Shown here: piece by piece, positions 48,071 to 56,919 of the stretch
Layout of the letters: every line of letters starts with the position of its first letter
Numbering within the stretch: position 1 is the stretch's first letter
NCBI GenBank assembly: GCA_964540025.1
Contig: CAZIKQ010000003.1
Span: 32,941-96,940 of the forward strand
Reading direction: 5' to 3'
Source: RGIG250 sp964540025
Lineage (GTDB): Bacteria; Bacillota; Negativicutes; Selenomonadales; Selenomonadaceae
Length of the DNA: 64,000 nucleotides
Notes under the pieces: generated by a model
What the model was told of the DNA's origin: nothing
Database searches by the model: none
Seen by the model: only the letters and a program-made list of their open reading frames with translations
Program-made: the position numbers and the translations under genes

Positions 48071-48478
48071 ATGGACACCATTTCCCTTAAAATACCCATT
48101 ACTATAAAAGCAAAGCTTACTGGTAAGCTTCGCGCCCGCATTGTAAGCGAACTTACTGAAAACCTCAAGCGGGTAGAAATGGAGCTCGGTCAGCTGGATA
48201 TACAGGAGCGTCAGGTTCTTGCTGAGCAGGGGCACAATGATATTCAGCGTATGCAGGCTATTCGTGCCCATTTTGACGGCGAGCGCCAGCAGCGGGTTGA
48301 GTTCAGGGAAGAAACTGAAAAGCGGCTGGAGGATACAAATCATCTTGCCCCTGGCGCAGAGATCGTTCAGGGTCAGCTTGAGCGCATTGTCGATGTGAAG
48401 ATTGGTGACAATATCCGTGAATTAATGAATGTAGAAATCCTGGTTGAAGACGACAAAGTTATCGCTATTCGCAGCTAA
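48071..48478 (+). CDS. ylqD: YlqD-family protein
   Basis: A 135-residue protein: SLKIPITIKAKLTGKLRARI at the start, a charged coiled-coil-like middle (ELTENLKRVEMELGQLDIQE; HFDGERQQRVEFREE), and a beta-rich end with GQLERIVDVKIGDNIRE. This is YlqD, which lies between khpA and rimM in many Firmicutes; function unknown. The ATG at 48071 has AAGAGGT six bases upstream. rimM starts one base after the stop. Confidence 0.88.
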   Translation: MDTISLKIPITIKAKLTGKLRARIVSELTENLKRVEMELGQLDIQERQVLAEQGHNDIQRMQAIRAHFDGERQQRVEFREETEKRLEDTNHLAPGAEIVQGQLERIVDVKIGDNIRELMNVEILVEDDKVIAIRS

Positions 48479-48479
48479 T

Positions 48480-48995
48480 ATGAAAAATAAAGATAAAACC
48501 CGCCTTCGTATAGGAAAAATTGGAAAAACTCATGGTATACACGGCGAGCTTCGCATAAACAGCCTTACAGATTTTCCAGAACGATTCGAGGGCATGACCC
48601 AGGTCTACGTCAATGATACGCTAATGGACATAAAGACTGTTCGCTATCAAAACGACGTGGTTCTTATGTCATTTAAGGGATTTGACACTCGCGAGGCAGC
48701 GGCAGCATTGACAGGCCGTTATCTTATGGTAAACCGCGAGGATGCCGTCGAGCTTGAAGACGGAGAGTATTACACAATAGATATTATTGGGCTGGAGGTA
48801 TACGATAAGGAAACGGGTAATCATTTAGGAACTGTTACTGATGTTTTATCTACTGGCAGTAATGATGTCTATGTGACAAAGCCGATAGAAAAGGGACAGA
48901 AGGATATTCTTATTCCGGCTCTCAAGTCTGTTGTAAGTGAAATAGATGTTGACGGTGGATCCATGGTTGTGACTTTGCCGGAAGAATTGGTTTGA
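48480..48995 (+). CDS. rimM: Ribosome maturation factor RimM
   Basis: A 171-residue RimM: RIGKIGKTHGIHGELRI at the start, YYTIDIIGLEVYD and TGSNDVYVT of the PRC-barrel half, DILIPAL near the end. It binds S19 and assists 30S head assembly. The ATG at 48480 directly follows the ylqD stop and has no ribosome site of its own, so translation is probably coupled; the frame upstream of it only overlaps ylqD. Confidence 0.95.
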   Translation: MKNKDKTRLRIGKIGKTHGIHGELRINSLTDFPERFEGMTQVYVNDTLMDIKTVRYQNDVVLMSFKGFDTREAAAALTGRYLMVNREDAVELEDGEYYTIDIIGLEVYDKETGNHLGTVTDVLSTGSNDVYVTKPIEKGQKDILIPALKSVVSEIDVDGGSMVVTLPEELV

Positions 48996-48996
48996 T

Positions 48997-49743
48997 ATGC
49001 GTATAGATATACTGTCTCTCTTTCCAGGGATGTTCTGCGGACCATTGTCTGAGAGCATCCTGAGCCGTGCCGCAAAGGCAGGAATTCTTGATATTCATAT
49101 TACGAATCCAAGAGACTTTACTACAGATAAGCACCATAAGGTAGACGATATTCCTTTTGGAGGCGGAAGCGGTATGGTTCTAAAGCCGGATCCATTTTTT
49201 GCTGCCTTGCAGGCTGTGAAAAATGCTGACACTAAGGAAAGCTGCCGTGTTATTCTCCTTAGTCCCAAAGGACAAAAATTCAGCCAAAGTAAAGCTAAAG
49301 AGCTTGCTGCATATGACCAGCTTATTTTTATTTGCGGTCATTACGAGGGCTTTGACGCGCGGATAGAAAATGAATTACCAGATGACATAATCTCCATTGG
49401 GGATTATGTTCTGACCGGTGGGGAATTACCGGCAATGGTCATTATTGACGCAGTGTCCAGGATGATACCGGGAGTACTTCACGCTGAGGATTCTGCCGAA
49501 ACCGACAGCTTTTATCACGGGATTCTACAATATCCTCAATATACCCGTCCAAGAAATTTCCAGGGCAGGGAAGTGCCAGAGGTTCTGTTTTCCGGTAATC
49601 ACGCCTTAATTGATCGATGGAGAAAGAAAGAAGCAATTAAGAATACTCTCAGGTATAGACCTGATCTGCTGGAAAAATATATTCCTGCGACAAAAGAAGA
49701 AAATAAAATTCTTGAGGCCGCAAAGTCAGAATTGTCCAAATAA
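48997..49743 (+). CDS. trmD: tRNA (guanine-N1)-methyltransferase TrmD
   Basis: A 248-residue SPOUT enzyme: MRIDILSLFPGMF, HHKVDDIPFGGGSGMVLKP, ICGHYEGFDARI, the knot motif SIGDYVLTGGELPAM, and YPQYTRP. It makes m1G37 in tRNAs reading CNN/CGG. The ATG is one base after the rimM stop. rplS, which usually follows, is absent here; a terminator and an unrelated transporter follow. Confidence 0.97.
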   Translation: MRIDILSLFPGMFCGPLSESILSRAAKAGILDIHITNPRDFTTDKHHKVDDIPFGGGSGMVLKPDPFFAALQAVKNADTKESCRVILLSPKGQKFSQSKAKELAAYDQLIFICGHYEGFDARIENELPDDIISIGDYVLTGGELPAMVIIDAVSRMIPGVLHAEDSAETDSFYHGILQYPQYTRPRNFQGREVPEVLFSGNHALIDRWRKKEAIKNTLRYRPDLLEKYIPATKEENKILEAAKSELSK

Positions 49744-49753
49744 TATTTACGTC

Positions 49754-49798
49754 CTCTCAGACAAAAAAGAGCTAATCTTCAATGTCTGAGAGTTTTTT
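49754..49798 (+). terminator. Terminator after trmD
   Basis: CTCTCAGACA (49754-49763) pairs with TGTCTGAGAG (49783-49792), followed by TTTTTT. Confidence 0.9.
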
Positions 49799-49820
49799 AT
49801 TTACAAAACCTTATAGATAA

Positions 49821-49849
49821 TTGAAAGATCAGCCAATAGAGTGTACAAT
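49821..49849 (+). promoter_or_regulatory. Promoter of the SLC13-type transporter gene
   Basis: TTGAAA (49821-49826), a 17-base spacer and TACAAT (49844-49849), about 40 bases before the start codon. Confidence 0.65.
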
Positions 49850-49889
49850 AAAGATAAAGAAATTCAATATGTTATTAGAGGTGTTTTAG

Positions 49890-51290
49890 TTGAATTATAA
49901 GATGATAAGCGGGCCGCTTGCATTTGTTTTATTGTCTATCTGTCTTCAATACATTTTCCCCATAAATGCATCAATTGCGTTGGCAACAACGGCCTGGATG
50001 GGTTTATGGTGGGTTTTCAGACCGGTAAGCATAACGATAACGGCATTTTTACCGATTGCTATAAATGCCGTATTCAATATTGCGCCTATGCCCCATATAA
50101 TCAATCCCTATTTTTCAGAGATAGTAATCCTGCTTCTAGGATCCGATTTAATCTCTATGACCTGGGCAAAAACCGGTTTAGATAAGAGACTGTCTCTCAG
50201 AGCTTTATCATACATTGGGCCTTCATTAAAACAGCAAATATTCGTTTGGCTTACGGCTTCAACAATTTTATCCATATTTCTGCCGAATGTCGTTGTGTGT
50301 GGAATACTGATCCCGATAGCTGTATCTATGCTTCGCTTTGTTGGCGAACAATCAATAGTTGACAGCAAAATCGCCGTGCCGATACTTCTTTCCATTGCCT
50401 GGGGGGCTGGCATAGGCGGCTTTGGATCACCGCTGGGCGGAGCGGCAAATCTTGTTGCCATAAACTATATCGAGGAAACTACTGGTCATGAATTTATGTA
50501 TTTCGACTGGGTTATAAAATTCTTCCCATTTTTAGTTCTTATTATGCTGATAAATTTCTTTGTCCTGTGCATCATACCCACAAGCGGAAAGCAGATTCAT
50601 GGGTCAAAGGAGTACTTCATTGAAATGTACTCAAAAATGGGGAAGATGTCCAAGGATGAATCTTTCAGTTTTTGGCTGTTTATAACAGCAACCTTGCTTG
50701 CTTTTATCCGTCCTCTATACGCTGCCTATTTACCTGGGATGAAGCCAGCCTATGTATTTTTCATATTAGGGTTTGCAGCATTTTTTGCCAGAGCTTCCGA
50801 CAAAAAGCCATTCCTTGATTGGGACAAAGCCCAAAAGGGTATTATGTGGGGAATGATGTTTTTATTCTCAGGGGGAATCGCTCTGGGTAAACTCATGACA
50901 GATACAAAGGCCGTGGATTATATTGCTGAAATGGTTTCCAAATTACCCTTGACTGGCGGAGTTGACACAATTTTTGCTTTCTCAGTCTTTTCGGCTTTTT
51001 TGACAGAAATATCAAGCAACACAGCAGCAGCCTCTATTGCGATACCAGTTATCAAAAGTATTTCACAAGCTCTGTCATTGAATCCGGCGCCGTTTATTCT
51101 GCTGTCAATCGTATCAGTGAATTGTGCCTATGCATTGCCACTGTCAATCAGAGCAATACCGGTTAGTCATGGATTAAATCCTGAGAGTATGTTTAAGTAT
51201 GGCCTGCTGCTTTCCGTATTGACAATACTGGCAACAACGATTTTCGGTTGGCTGGCTGTACAGTTCTGGCCTTGGTTTTCGGTGTTGTAA
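49890..51290 (+). CDS. SLC13/DASS-family anion transporter
   Basis: A 466-residue protein with about eleven membrane helices. GGFGSPLGGAANLVA and EISSNTAAASI correspond to the paired substrate- and sodium-binding Ser-Asn-Thr loops of the divalent anion/sodium symporters. Members carry dicarboxylates, citrate, sulfate or similar anions; the substrate is not decidable. The start is a TTG at 49890 with AGAGGTG upstream. It has its own promoter and appears to be a single-gene unit. Confidence 0.85.
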   Translation: MNYKMISGPLAFVLLSICLQYIFPINASIALATTAWMGLWWVFRPVSITITAFLPIAINAVFNIAPMPHIINPYFSEIVILLLGSDLISMTWAKTGLDKRLSLRALSYIGPSLKQQIFVWLTASTILSIFLPNVVVCGILIPIAVSMLRFVGEQSIVDSKIAVPILLSIAWGAGIGGFGSPLGGAANLVAINYIEETTGHEFMYFDWVIKFFPFLVLIMLINFFVLCIIPTSGKQIHGSKEYFIEMYSKMGKMSKDESFSFWLFITATLLAFIRPLYAAYLPGMKPAYVFFILGFAAFFARASDKKPFLDWDKAQKGIMWGMMFLFSGGIALGKLMTDTKAVDYIAEMVSKLPLTGGVDTIFAFSVFSAFLTEISSNTAAASIAIPVIKSISQALSLNPAPFILLSIVSVNCAYALPLSIRAIPVSHGLNPESMFKYGLLLSVLTILATTIFGWLAVQFWPWFSVL

Positions 51291-51418
51291 AAATATATTC
51301 GTATTTAGATATTCGTAGGGAAAACCATCATATTATTTCCGATAAGTAGAAATTATAGGAAGTAACTGTTAGGAATAAAACAGACAGCAAGGGATGCTTT
51401 CCTCAAAAATGTCGTTAT

Positions 51419-51473
51419 AAAAAGCCGTCAAGGATTTAAGACCTGTTTGGATATTATACTCCCTGACGGCTTT
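51419..51473 (-). terminator. Terminator of the hydE-rsmH unit
   Basis: On the minus strand AAAGCCGTCA (51473-51464) pairs with TGACGGCTTT (51430-51421), followed by TTATA. The arms also allow weaker function for the plus-strand transporter gene. Confidence 0.7.
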
Positions 51474-51485
51474 GTATCATCACGA

Positions 51486-52541
51486 CTATGCCCTTATAGC
51501 CCAGCGTAATTTTGTGGAATGAGCCCGGCTGTTATTGTAGCATTCTTCCCGGCTTGGTCGTATAACTTCATTGGAAATTTCCTTGTAAATACCCAGCTGC
51601 TTAAAAGCCTTAAATGCTCTTTTTACGATTCTGTCCTCACCAGAGTGAAATGTTAAAATTGCGACCCGGCCATCAGGCGCCAGTGCATTGGGCAATTTCT
51701 CCATGAAATCATACAAAACTTCATATTCCTGATTGATGTCGATCCGTAGTGCCTGGAACACCCTGGCTGCGGATTTTTTTACGGCATCTTTACGGGCATC
51801 TTCGGGAAACTTTATCCGCAAGAGAGCTTTATCTATTTCATTAAGAAGTGCCGAAGTTGTATCGATCTTCATTCCTCTTTTCAAGTCATTTACTATTTGT
51901 TTAGATATTTCCCCTGCATATGGCTCATCGGAGTTTTCAATCAACATCCCTTCCAGCTCGTCTCGGGAAATGGTCTTGAGTCGTTCAGCAGCGGATAAGC
52001 CAATAGTTGGATTGAGTCTAAGGTCTAACGGACCGTCACTTTTATAGGTAAATCCACGTTCCGGATTATCAATCTGCATCGAGGAGACACCAAGGTCAGC
52101 CAGTATAAAATCGAATAGCCCAACCTTTGAAACAAGCTCGTCGATTTGGCAAAAATTCATGTTGCATGGAGTCCAGATGTCACCATTAAATCCCTGTAGC
52201 CTGATACGTTGTTCAGTCTTAGCAGACTCTATAGGATCAATATCTCCACTGTAAAGGTGGCCTTTACCCTTTAACTCCTGCAGCATGGCCACTGTGTGGC
52301 CGCCATAACCCAGTGTTGCATCAAACCCTGTCATTCCTGGCTTTATAGACAATACATCAAGTATTTCTTTTACCATAATCGGGATATGCATTCCGGCGGG
52401 AGTATTGCCTTTGCCGATGATGTGTTTGACCTCGTCGGCATATTTATCTGGATTTAATTCTTTATATTTTTCTCCAAATTTTCGAGGATATTTCCCCGAA
52501 TAATGGATTCGACGTTTATGCTGGCTGTCATTGTTTTTCAT
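51486..52541 (-). CDS. rsmH: RsmH-type 16S rRNA C1402 N4-methyltransferase, extended form
   Basis: A 351-residue enzyme. The RsmH core starts near residue 50 (HIPIMVKEILDVL), with GFDATLGYGGHT as the SAM-binding motif, ILADLGVSSMQID, and AILTFHSGEDRIVK. About 48 residues stand before it, including HYSGKYPRKFGEKYKELNPD. RsmH adds a methyl to N4 of C1402 in 16S rRNA. The usual rsmH begins close to the HxPVM motif and lies in the dcw cluster beside ftsL. This one is longer and beside hydE, so it may be a paralogue with another target. Confidence 0.8.
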   Translation of the reverse strand: MKNNDSQHKRRIHYSGKYPRKFGEKYKELNPDKYADEVKHIIGKGNTPAGMHIPIMVKEILDVLSIKPGMTGFDATLGYGGHTVAMLQELKGKGHLYSGDIDPIESAKTEQRIRLQGFNGDIWTPCNMNFCQIDELVSKVGLFDFILADLGVSSMQIDNPERGFTYKSDGPLDLRLNPTIGLSAAERLKTISRDELEGMLIENSDEPYAGEISKQIVNDLKRGMKIDTTSALLNEIDKALLRIKFPEDARKDAVKKSAARVFQALRIDINQEYEVLYDFMEKLPNALAPDGRVAILTFHSGEDRIVKRAFKAFKQLGIYKEISNEVIRPSREECYNNSRAHSTKLRWAIRA

Positions 52542-52571
52542 AGTGTTCTCTTTTTTATCCGATGAAAGTTA

Positions 52572-53657
52572 CTACTTCTTTACGGGATTTCCAACTCCAA
52601 CGACCACTTTGTAACCAATGCTGTTAATTCGCTTTTCTGTGTCTATTCGGCACATTGCCAAATCTTCAGCAAGACATATTTTATTATCGTATAGCAGATA
52701 ATTCCGCCTTGCCTCAGGCGGTGTCAAATTTGGCATGACAACATTTGCCCCGGCTTTTACCCCAAGCTCCCGGCCCTGAGGGTGAATTGTGCCGAGCGCG
52801 GTAGTAGCGGGAATCAAAGCGGCGGGAAAAAGTAATCGCAATATTGAAATCAAGCGCAGAGTCAGCTCCACACTTCCATTTTTATAATTTCCCTGCCCAA
52901 AGGGAGTATTACGTTGAGAGATAAACGGACCGATCCCTATCATATCCGGGTTCAATTCCTGAAGAAAGCGGAGATCAGCAAGTATATGCTGCGGTTCCTG
53001 AAATGGAGATCCGACCATAAACCCAGCGCCCACTTGAAAACCAATTTCCTTCAAATCAAACAGGCACCGCTTTCTGTTATCAAGCTTCATTTCCTTTGGG
53101 TGAAGCTTTTTATAGTGGGAGTCAGAAGCTGTCTCGTGACGCAACAGATATCTGTTGGCTCCGGCATCAAAGTACGCCTGGTAACTATCTCTGCTTTTTT
53201 CACCTATTGATAACGTTATAGCGCAATCTGGATAACCGCACCTTATTTTCGATACAATATTGCATACTCTTTCATCAGTAAAATACTGATCCTCTCCACC
53301 CTGGAGAACGAACGTCCTGAACCCTTGTGCGTACCCGGCGTCACAGGCAGCCATAATTTCGTCTATGGTCAGGCGGTACCTTATGGCTTCCCTGTTGCTT
53401 CTGCGGATGCCGCAATAATAGCAGTCATTTTTGCAGTAATTTGTGAACTCTATCAGAGCGCGAATATATACGCTATTGCCGTAAAGCTTTTTTCTTTTTC
53501 TATCGGCAGCATCATATAGAATTTTATCGTACTCGCTGGTTTTAATTAAGTCTAAAATCTCGCTATCCGAAAGGTCCGACTCCTGGTATAATTTTTTTAT
53601 CGTCAATTCGTTTATCATTATGTATCGTTTGTTAATTTCAGGAAAGGAAATTTCCAT
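52572..53657 (-). CDS. hydE: [FeFe]-hydrogenase maturase HydE (radical SAM)
   Basis: A 361-residue radical SAM enzyme with NYCKNDCYYCGIRRSN (Cys75, Cys79, Cys82), FVLQGGEDQYF, YLLRHETAS and GAGFMVGSPFQ, all typical of HydE (as opposed to BioB or PylB). It acts on the Fe-cysteine intermediate in building the H-cluster of [FeFe]-hydrogenase, so hydF, hydG and a hydrogenase gene are expected elsewhere in the genome. AAGGGA precedes the ATG at 53657; the ATG at 53618 has no site. It probably shares a transcript with rsmH, 30 bases downstream. Confidence 0.92.
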   Translation of the reverse strand: MEISFPEINKRYIMINELTIKKLYQESDLSDSEILDLIKTSEYDKILYDAADRKRKKLYGNSVYIRALIEFTNYCKNDCYYCGIRRSNREAIRYRLTIDEIMAACDAGYAQGFRTFVLQGGEDQYFTDERVCNIVSKIRCGYPDCAITLSIGEKSRDSYQAYFDAGANRYLLRHETASDSHYKKLHPKEMKLDNRKRCLFDLKEIGFQVGAGFMVGSPFQEPQHILADLRFLQELNPDMIGIGPFISQRNTPFGQGNYKNGSVELTLRLISILRLLFPAALIPATTALGTIHPQGRELGVKAGANVVMPNLTPPEARRNYLLYDNKICLAEDLAMCRIDTEKRINSIGYKVVVGVGNPVKK

Positions 53658-53743
53658 GTTTCCCTTAATTGTTGTATGATAGTATTTCAGAAAATACCGT
53701 TTTCTTCAATCGACTACTAATAATTACAAGAAAGGTAAACACC

Positions 53744-54223
53744 ATGACAAAAATTCTTTTCGTCTGCCACGGCAATATATGTCGTTCCCCAATGGCTGAA
53801 TTTGTTATGAAGTATTTAGTGAAAAAACAGGGTATAGAAAAAGAATTCATCATCGAAAGCGCGGCTACAACCAGAGAAGAGATAGGGGCTGATATACATC
53901 CCGGCACACAGCAGGAGCTCCGACTGCGGGGCATTCCCTTTGAACATAGAAACGCCCGTCAGTTTATGCCCGTAGAATATGAGCAGTGGGACTACATTGT
54001 TGCTATGGATTATGAAAATCTCCATCATTTACGCCACTATACCGGCGGTGATCAAAACAATAAGATAAATCTTCTTTTATCCTTTGCCGGTCAGGACAGA
54101 GGGGTTGCTGACCCGTGGTACACAGGAAATTTTGGCGTTACCTTTGATGATGTACTATGGGGCTGCACAGCCTTATTGGATAAAATTATCGGAAAGCATA
54201 ATAATTCTCAAAAGCCGAATTGA
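53744..54223 (+). CDS. Low-molecular-weight protein-tyrosine phosphatase
   Basis: A 159-residue LMW-PTP. The P-loop CHGNICRS (Cys8, Arg14) directly follows the first strand, and the general-acid Asp is in VADPWYTG. Members remove phosphate from protein tyrosine or arginine and often control exopolysaccharide kinases. The ATG at 53744 has AAAGG upstream; the frame before it is not part of the protein. It stands alone between two minus-strand units. Confidence 0.92.
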   Translation: MTKILFVCHGNICRSPMAEFVMKYLVKKQGIEKEFIIESAATTREEIGADIHPGTQQELRLRGIPFEHRNARQFMPVEYEQWDYIVAMDYENLHHLRHYTGGDQNNKINLLLSFAGQDRGVADPWYTGNFGVTFDDVLWGCTALLDKIIGKHNNSQKPN

Positions 54224-54238
54224 CACTCTTTATGAGGT

Positions 54239-54709
54239 TTAATGTTCTTTACAGCTAAGTTCTGTTACAGAAAGTTCTACAACCAAAACTCTATCCAGCA
54301 TTTCCTCGTTGTAGTTCCAGCTATTTTGCTTTGAATAGTGAGCCATAATTATATTAAGCCCATGCTTCTTTTTCTCGTTATCCTGTATGATCTCCACCCT
54401 TGCCTTCCCCATAACGCATTGGTACAAACAGGAAAAACCACAGGCAATGTCAGCTTCAACCAGCTCGTGCTTTGTATCCATTTCAAAGGTAATGTACTTC
54501 TGTTTCGGAAGCAGCTTTGCCTTTCTGCCCTCCGCAGCAGAATGAAAATACAGTGCCAGCTTGTTATCCTGCTCAATTTCAAAACCAAAATTAACCGGAA
54601 CAATATACGCCTCATTGTTATCAACAAAGCCCAATCTCAGACAATCGCAGCGGCTGATTATGTCATTGATATGTGAAAAATCGATAACCTCCCGGTCGCA
54701 CCTTCTCAT
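54239..54709 (-). CDS. Pyridoxamine 5'-phosphate oxidase-family (NimA-like) flavoprotein
   Basis: A 156-residue split-barrel FMN-binding protein: MRRCDREVIDFSHINDII, CLRLGFVDNNEAYIVPVNFG, and ALYFHSAAEGRK are the phrases of the NimA/PPOX-like family. Such proteins reduce small molecules, in some cases 5-nitroimidazoles. Function beyond flavin binding is not established. AAGGAGG stands nine bases before the ATG. It converges on the phosphatase gene with a 15-base gap. Confidence 0.85.
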   Translation of the reverse strand: MRRCDREVIDFSHINDIISRCDCLRLGFVDNNEAYIVPVNFGFEIEQDNKLALYFHSAAEGRKAKLLPKQKYITFEMDTKHELVEADIACGFSCLYQCVMGKARVEIIQDNEKKKHGLNIIMAHYSKQNSWNYNEEMLDRVLVVELSVTELSCKEH

Positions 54710-54833
54710 AGGATAGTAGCCTCCTTTTTGACTTTCTGTCAGCCATATTTATGAGTTAAAATTTCAACAGGGGTACCATTCTATAACGGAACACCATAAT
54801 CCTTTATTTTTTAAGTAACGTATCTTAAATATT

Positions 54834-54876
54834 CTCCTCACCGCCGACTCATTTACCGGTAGTGAGGAGCTTTTTG
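54834..54876. terminator. Hairpin downstream of the GNAT gene
   Basis: CTCCTCAC (54834-54841) pairs with GTGAGGAG (54862-54869), followed on the plus strand by CTTTTTG. It lies just past the minus-strand GNAT stop, where its U-run is weak, so its direction of use is unclear. Confidence 0.5.
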
Positions 54877-54877
54877 T

Positions 54878-55498
54878 TTAGAAGATTTGTCCCGGGAGTT
54901 TAAGCTTCTCCTTGGGTGGGAATCCCCTGTCAAATTTTTCTACGTCAGAATCCTCTACAAAATAACCCTGCGGTGCATGATAAACACCAGTTACGCCGTT
55001 AAAGTATCCGGAAATAAGTTCCCTGCAGAGAAAGAACGGAGCATCCTCCGGTAGCTCGTGGTGGCGAATCCCGAACTCACGGGCAAAGGTAAAGCCACAC
55101 TTACCATAAAAGTCGATATTGCCTTCCAACAAAACCGCGCCATAGCCAAGCCCTGCCGCCTTCTCCAGAGAATAATCAAGCAGCGCCTTTCCATAGCCTT
55201 GACGCTTGAGTTCCGGTGCAACGCAAATCGGACCCATCGTCAGAACGGGGATCACCCCGCCGTCATCTGTTCTGATGATCGATCTCATAAACATATTCTG
55301 TCCGATCAACCTGCCATCCTGCTCCATAACGAAATCCAGTTCCCTGATAAAAGCCGGATCGTTCCGCAGCACATGGATTACATAGTGCTCACTACATCCC
55401 GGACGATACACGTTCCAGAACGACTCTCTGACGAGATTCTCTACTGCTCTGTAATCTTTGGTTCTTTCTAAATATATGGTGTACCCATTTGCGTTCAT
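54878..55498 (-). CDS. GNAT-family N-acetyltransferase
   Basis: A 206-residue acetyltransferase: MGPICVAPELKRQGYGKALL is the acetyl-CoA loop (RxxGxG/A), and YGAVLLEGNIDFYGKCGF the following strand-helix. The substrate is unknown. The ATG at 55498 follows AGGAG at eight bases. It lies 94 bases downstream of the DUF2000 gene, on the same strand, and may be read with it. Confidence 0.88.
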   Translation of the reverse strand: MNANGYTIYLERTKDYRAVENLVRESFWNVYRPGCSEHYVIHVLRNDPAFIRELDFVMEQDGRLIGQNMFMRSIIRTDDGGVIPVLTMGPICVAPELKRQGYGKALLDYSLEKAAGLGYGAVLLEGNIDFYGKCGFTFAREFGIRHHELPEDAPFFLCRELISGYFNGVTGVYHAPQGYFVEDSDVEKFDRGFPPKEKLKLPGQIF

Positions 55499-55592
55499 TG
55501 TTTTTTCTCCTGAGAAGTAACGACTGCAATTATATTTCAGCGTAAATTTGTTTTTTATATAAAATTGCAATGGCCAATAACTTTAATGCTTC

Positions 55593-56015
55593 CTATCTCA
55601 ACAAAGGCATACTTCCCGTCAATTTGTTAATCTGCTTTTTATTGCCGCATATTGCAATGCCAATATAATTCAATTTTACCTCTGAGGTGTTCGCCATTTT
55701 GTGGGTGAACTCATCGTAAGTTTTACACCCTTGTGCCAAATCGGAAAAATCAACAACCATAAGTTCTGCAAATTGCGGCTCAAACAATTTTTTTCGGAGC
55801 GTTTTCAGTATTTCCGTATTTCCCTTTAATATCGGTATGGGAAACTGGATAATTCCCATGTGAGGATTGTCCTCCAAATCAAGCACATCATTGCCAACAA
55901 CATCTGGTCGCTTCATTCCCATAGTAATGCCAAGGATGGCAGCGGTATTAGCGATAATCCCAAGCGGCAGATTTTCATCAACCACAATCACGCATTTTTC
56001 ATTCTCTACACTCAT
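55593..56015 (-). CDS. DUF2000-family protein
   Basis: A 140-residue protein: KCVIVVDENLPLGIIANTAA at the start and ITMGMKRPDVVGNDV are typical of DUF2000, a PTH2-like fold of unknown function. The ATG lies one base after the EamA stop, with AGAGGA as its ribosome site, so the two are co-translated. The order AraC regulator, DMT exporter, DUF2000 suggests a small metabolite-export unit. Confidence 0.85.
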   Translation of the reverse strand: MSVENEKCVIVVDENLPLGIIANTAAILGITMGMKRPDVVGNDVLDLEDNPHMGIIQFPIPILKGNTEILKTLRKKLFEPQFAELMVVDFSDLAQGCKTYDEFTHKMANTSEVKLNYIGIAICGNKKQINKLTGSMPLLR

Positions 56016-56016
56016 T

Positions 56017-56919
56017 CTATTTTCCTCTTTTCTTAAATATTGATTTACTCTCCGAAAGAAGCAGGCCAATTAAGGTAAGTCCTGTTCCTATCGCCGCCAT
56101 CCATGTGATTTCTTCCCCTAATACAGCGACGGATGTGACAACGGTAATGACAGGAACCATGTAGATATAAACACTTGTCTCAACAGCTCCAAGCACCTTT
56201 ACTGCATAATTCCAAGTAACAAAGCAAAGAGCTGATGCACCTAATCCTAAATATATCAGGTTTAATGCACATTCAGGCTTAGCTATCTTGTGAAAATCCA
56301 GGCTGAAGTCAAATATAAACAAAAACGGTAACATAAAGAGGATTCCGTATGTAAATATTCTCCTTGTTGTTTGAATGGTATTATATCCATAGCTGCTGAT
56401 TTTTCGTGTAAGTAAAGAATAAACTGCCCATACGAATGCCGCAGCAACCGCCAGAATATCGCCGACAGGATTCAGCTTCAACTCTGAGCCGCTAAAACTG
56501 ATAAGACATATTCCTGTCATGGCGATAATAAATCCAATGATAAAACCGGCTTTCAGTTTTTCTTCTGTCTTCAGAAATACATGAGATAAACCGGCAGTAA
56601 AAAACGGAGCTACAGAAATAATAACTCCGACATTAGAAGCCATCGTATAGGTTAATGCTATATTTTCAAGCAGGTAATATAAGCATATCCCGCATAGCCC
56701 TGCCGCGGCGAAGGTAAACTCCTGTTGTCTGTTCTTTATTTTCAATCGTTTCGGATAAACGGCTATCAATGCTAGTAATCCAAGTAAAAATCTTAAAAAC
56801 AGTATTTCTATCGGCGTAAAATCGGCAAGTAGTATTTTGGTGGATATGAAGGTCGTTCCCCATATCACGATCGTAATGAATGCTGTTATGTGTCCCATAG
56901 TAATTTTTTTATCCATCAT
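56017..56919 (-). CDS. EamA-family DMT transporter
   Basis: A 300-residue protein with ten membrane helices in two EamA repeats (IVIWGTTFISTKILL near the start; AAAFVWAVYSLLTRKI in the second half). Members export amino acids, metabolites or drugs. The start ATG overlaps the AraC gene end by 11 bases. Substrate unknown, probably related to the effector of that regulator. Confidence 0.9.
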   Translation of the reverse strand: MMDKKITMGHITAFITIVIWGTTFISTKILLADFTPIEILFLRFLLGLLALIAVYPKRLKIKNRQQEFTFAAAGLCGICLYYLLENIALTYTMASNVGVIISVAPFFTAGLSHVFLKTEEKLKAGFIIGFIIAMTGICLISFSGSELKLNPVGDILAVAAAFVWAVYSLLTRKISSYGYNTIQTTRRIFTYGILFMLPFLFIFDFSLDFHKIAKPECALNLIYLGLGASALCFVTWNYAVKVLGAVETSVYIYMVPVITVVTSVAVLGEEITWMAAIGTGLTLIGLLLSESKSIFKKRGK

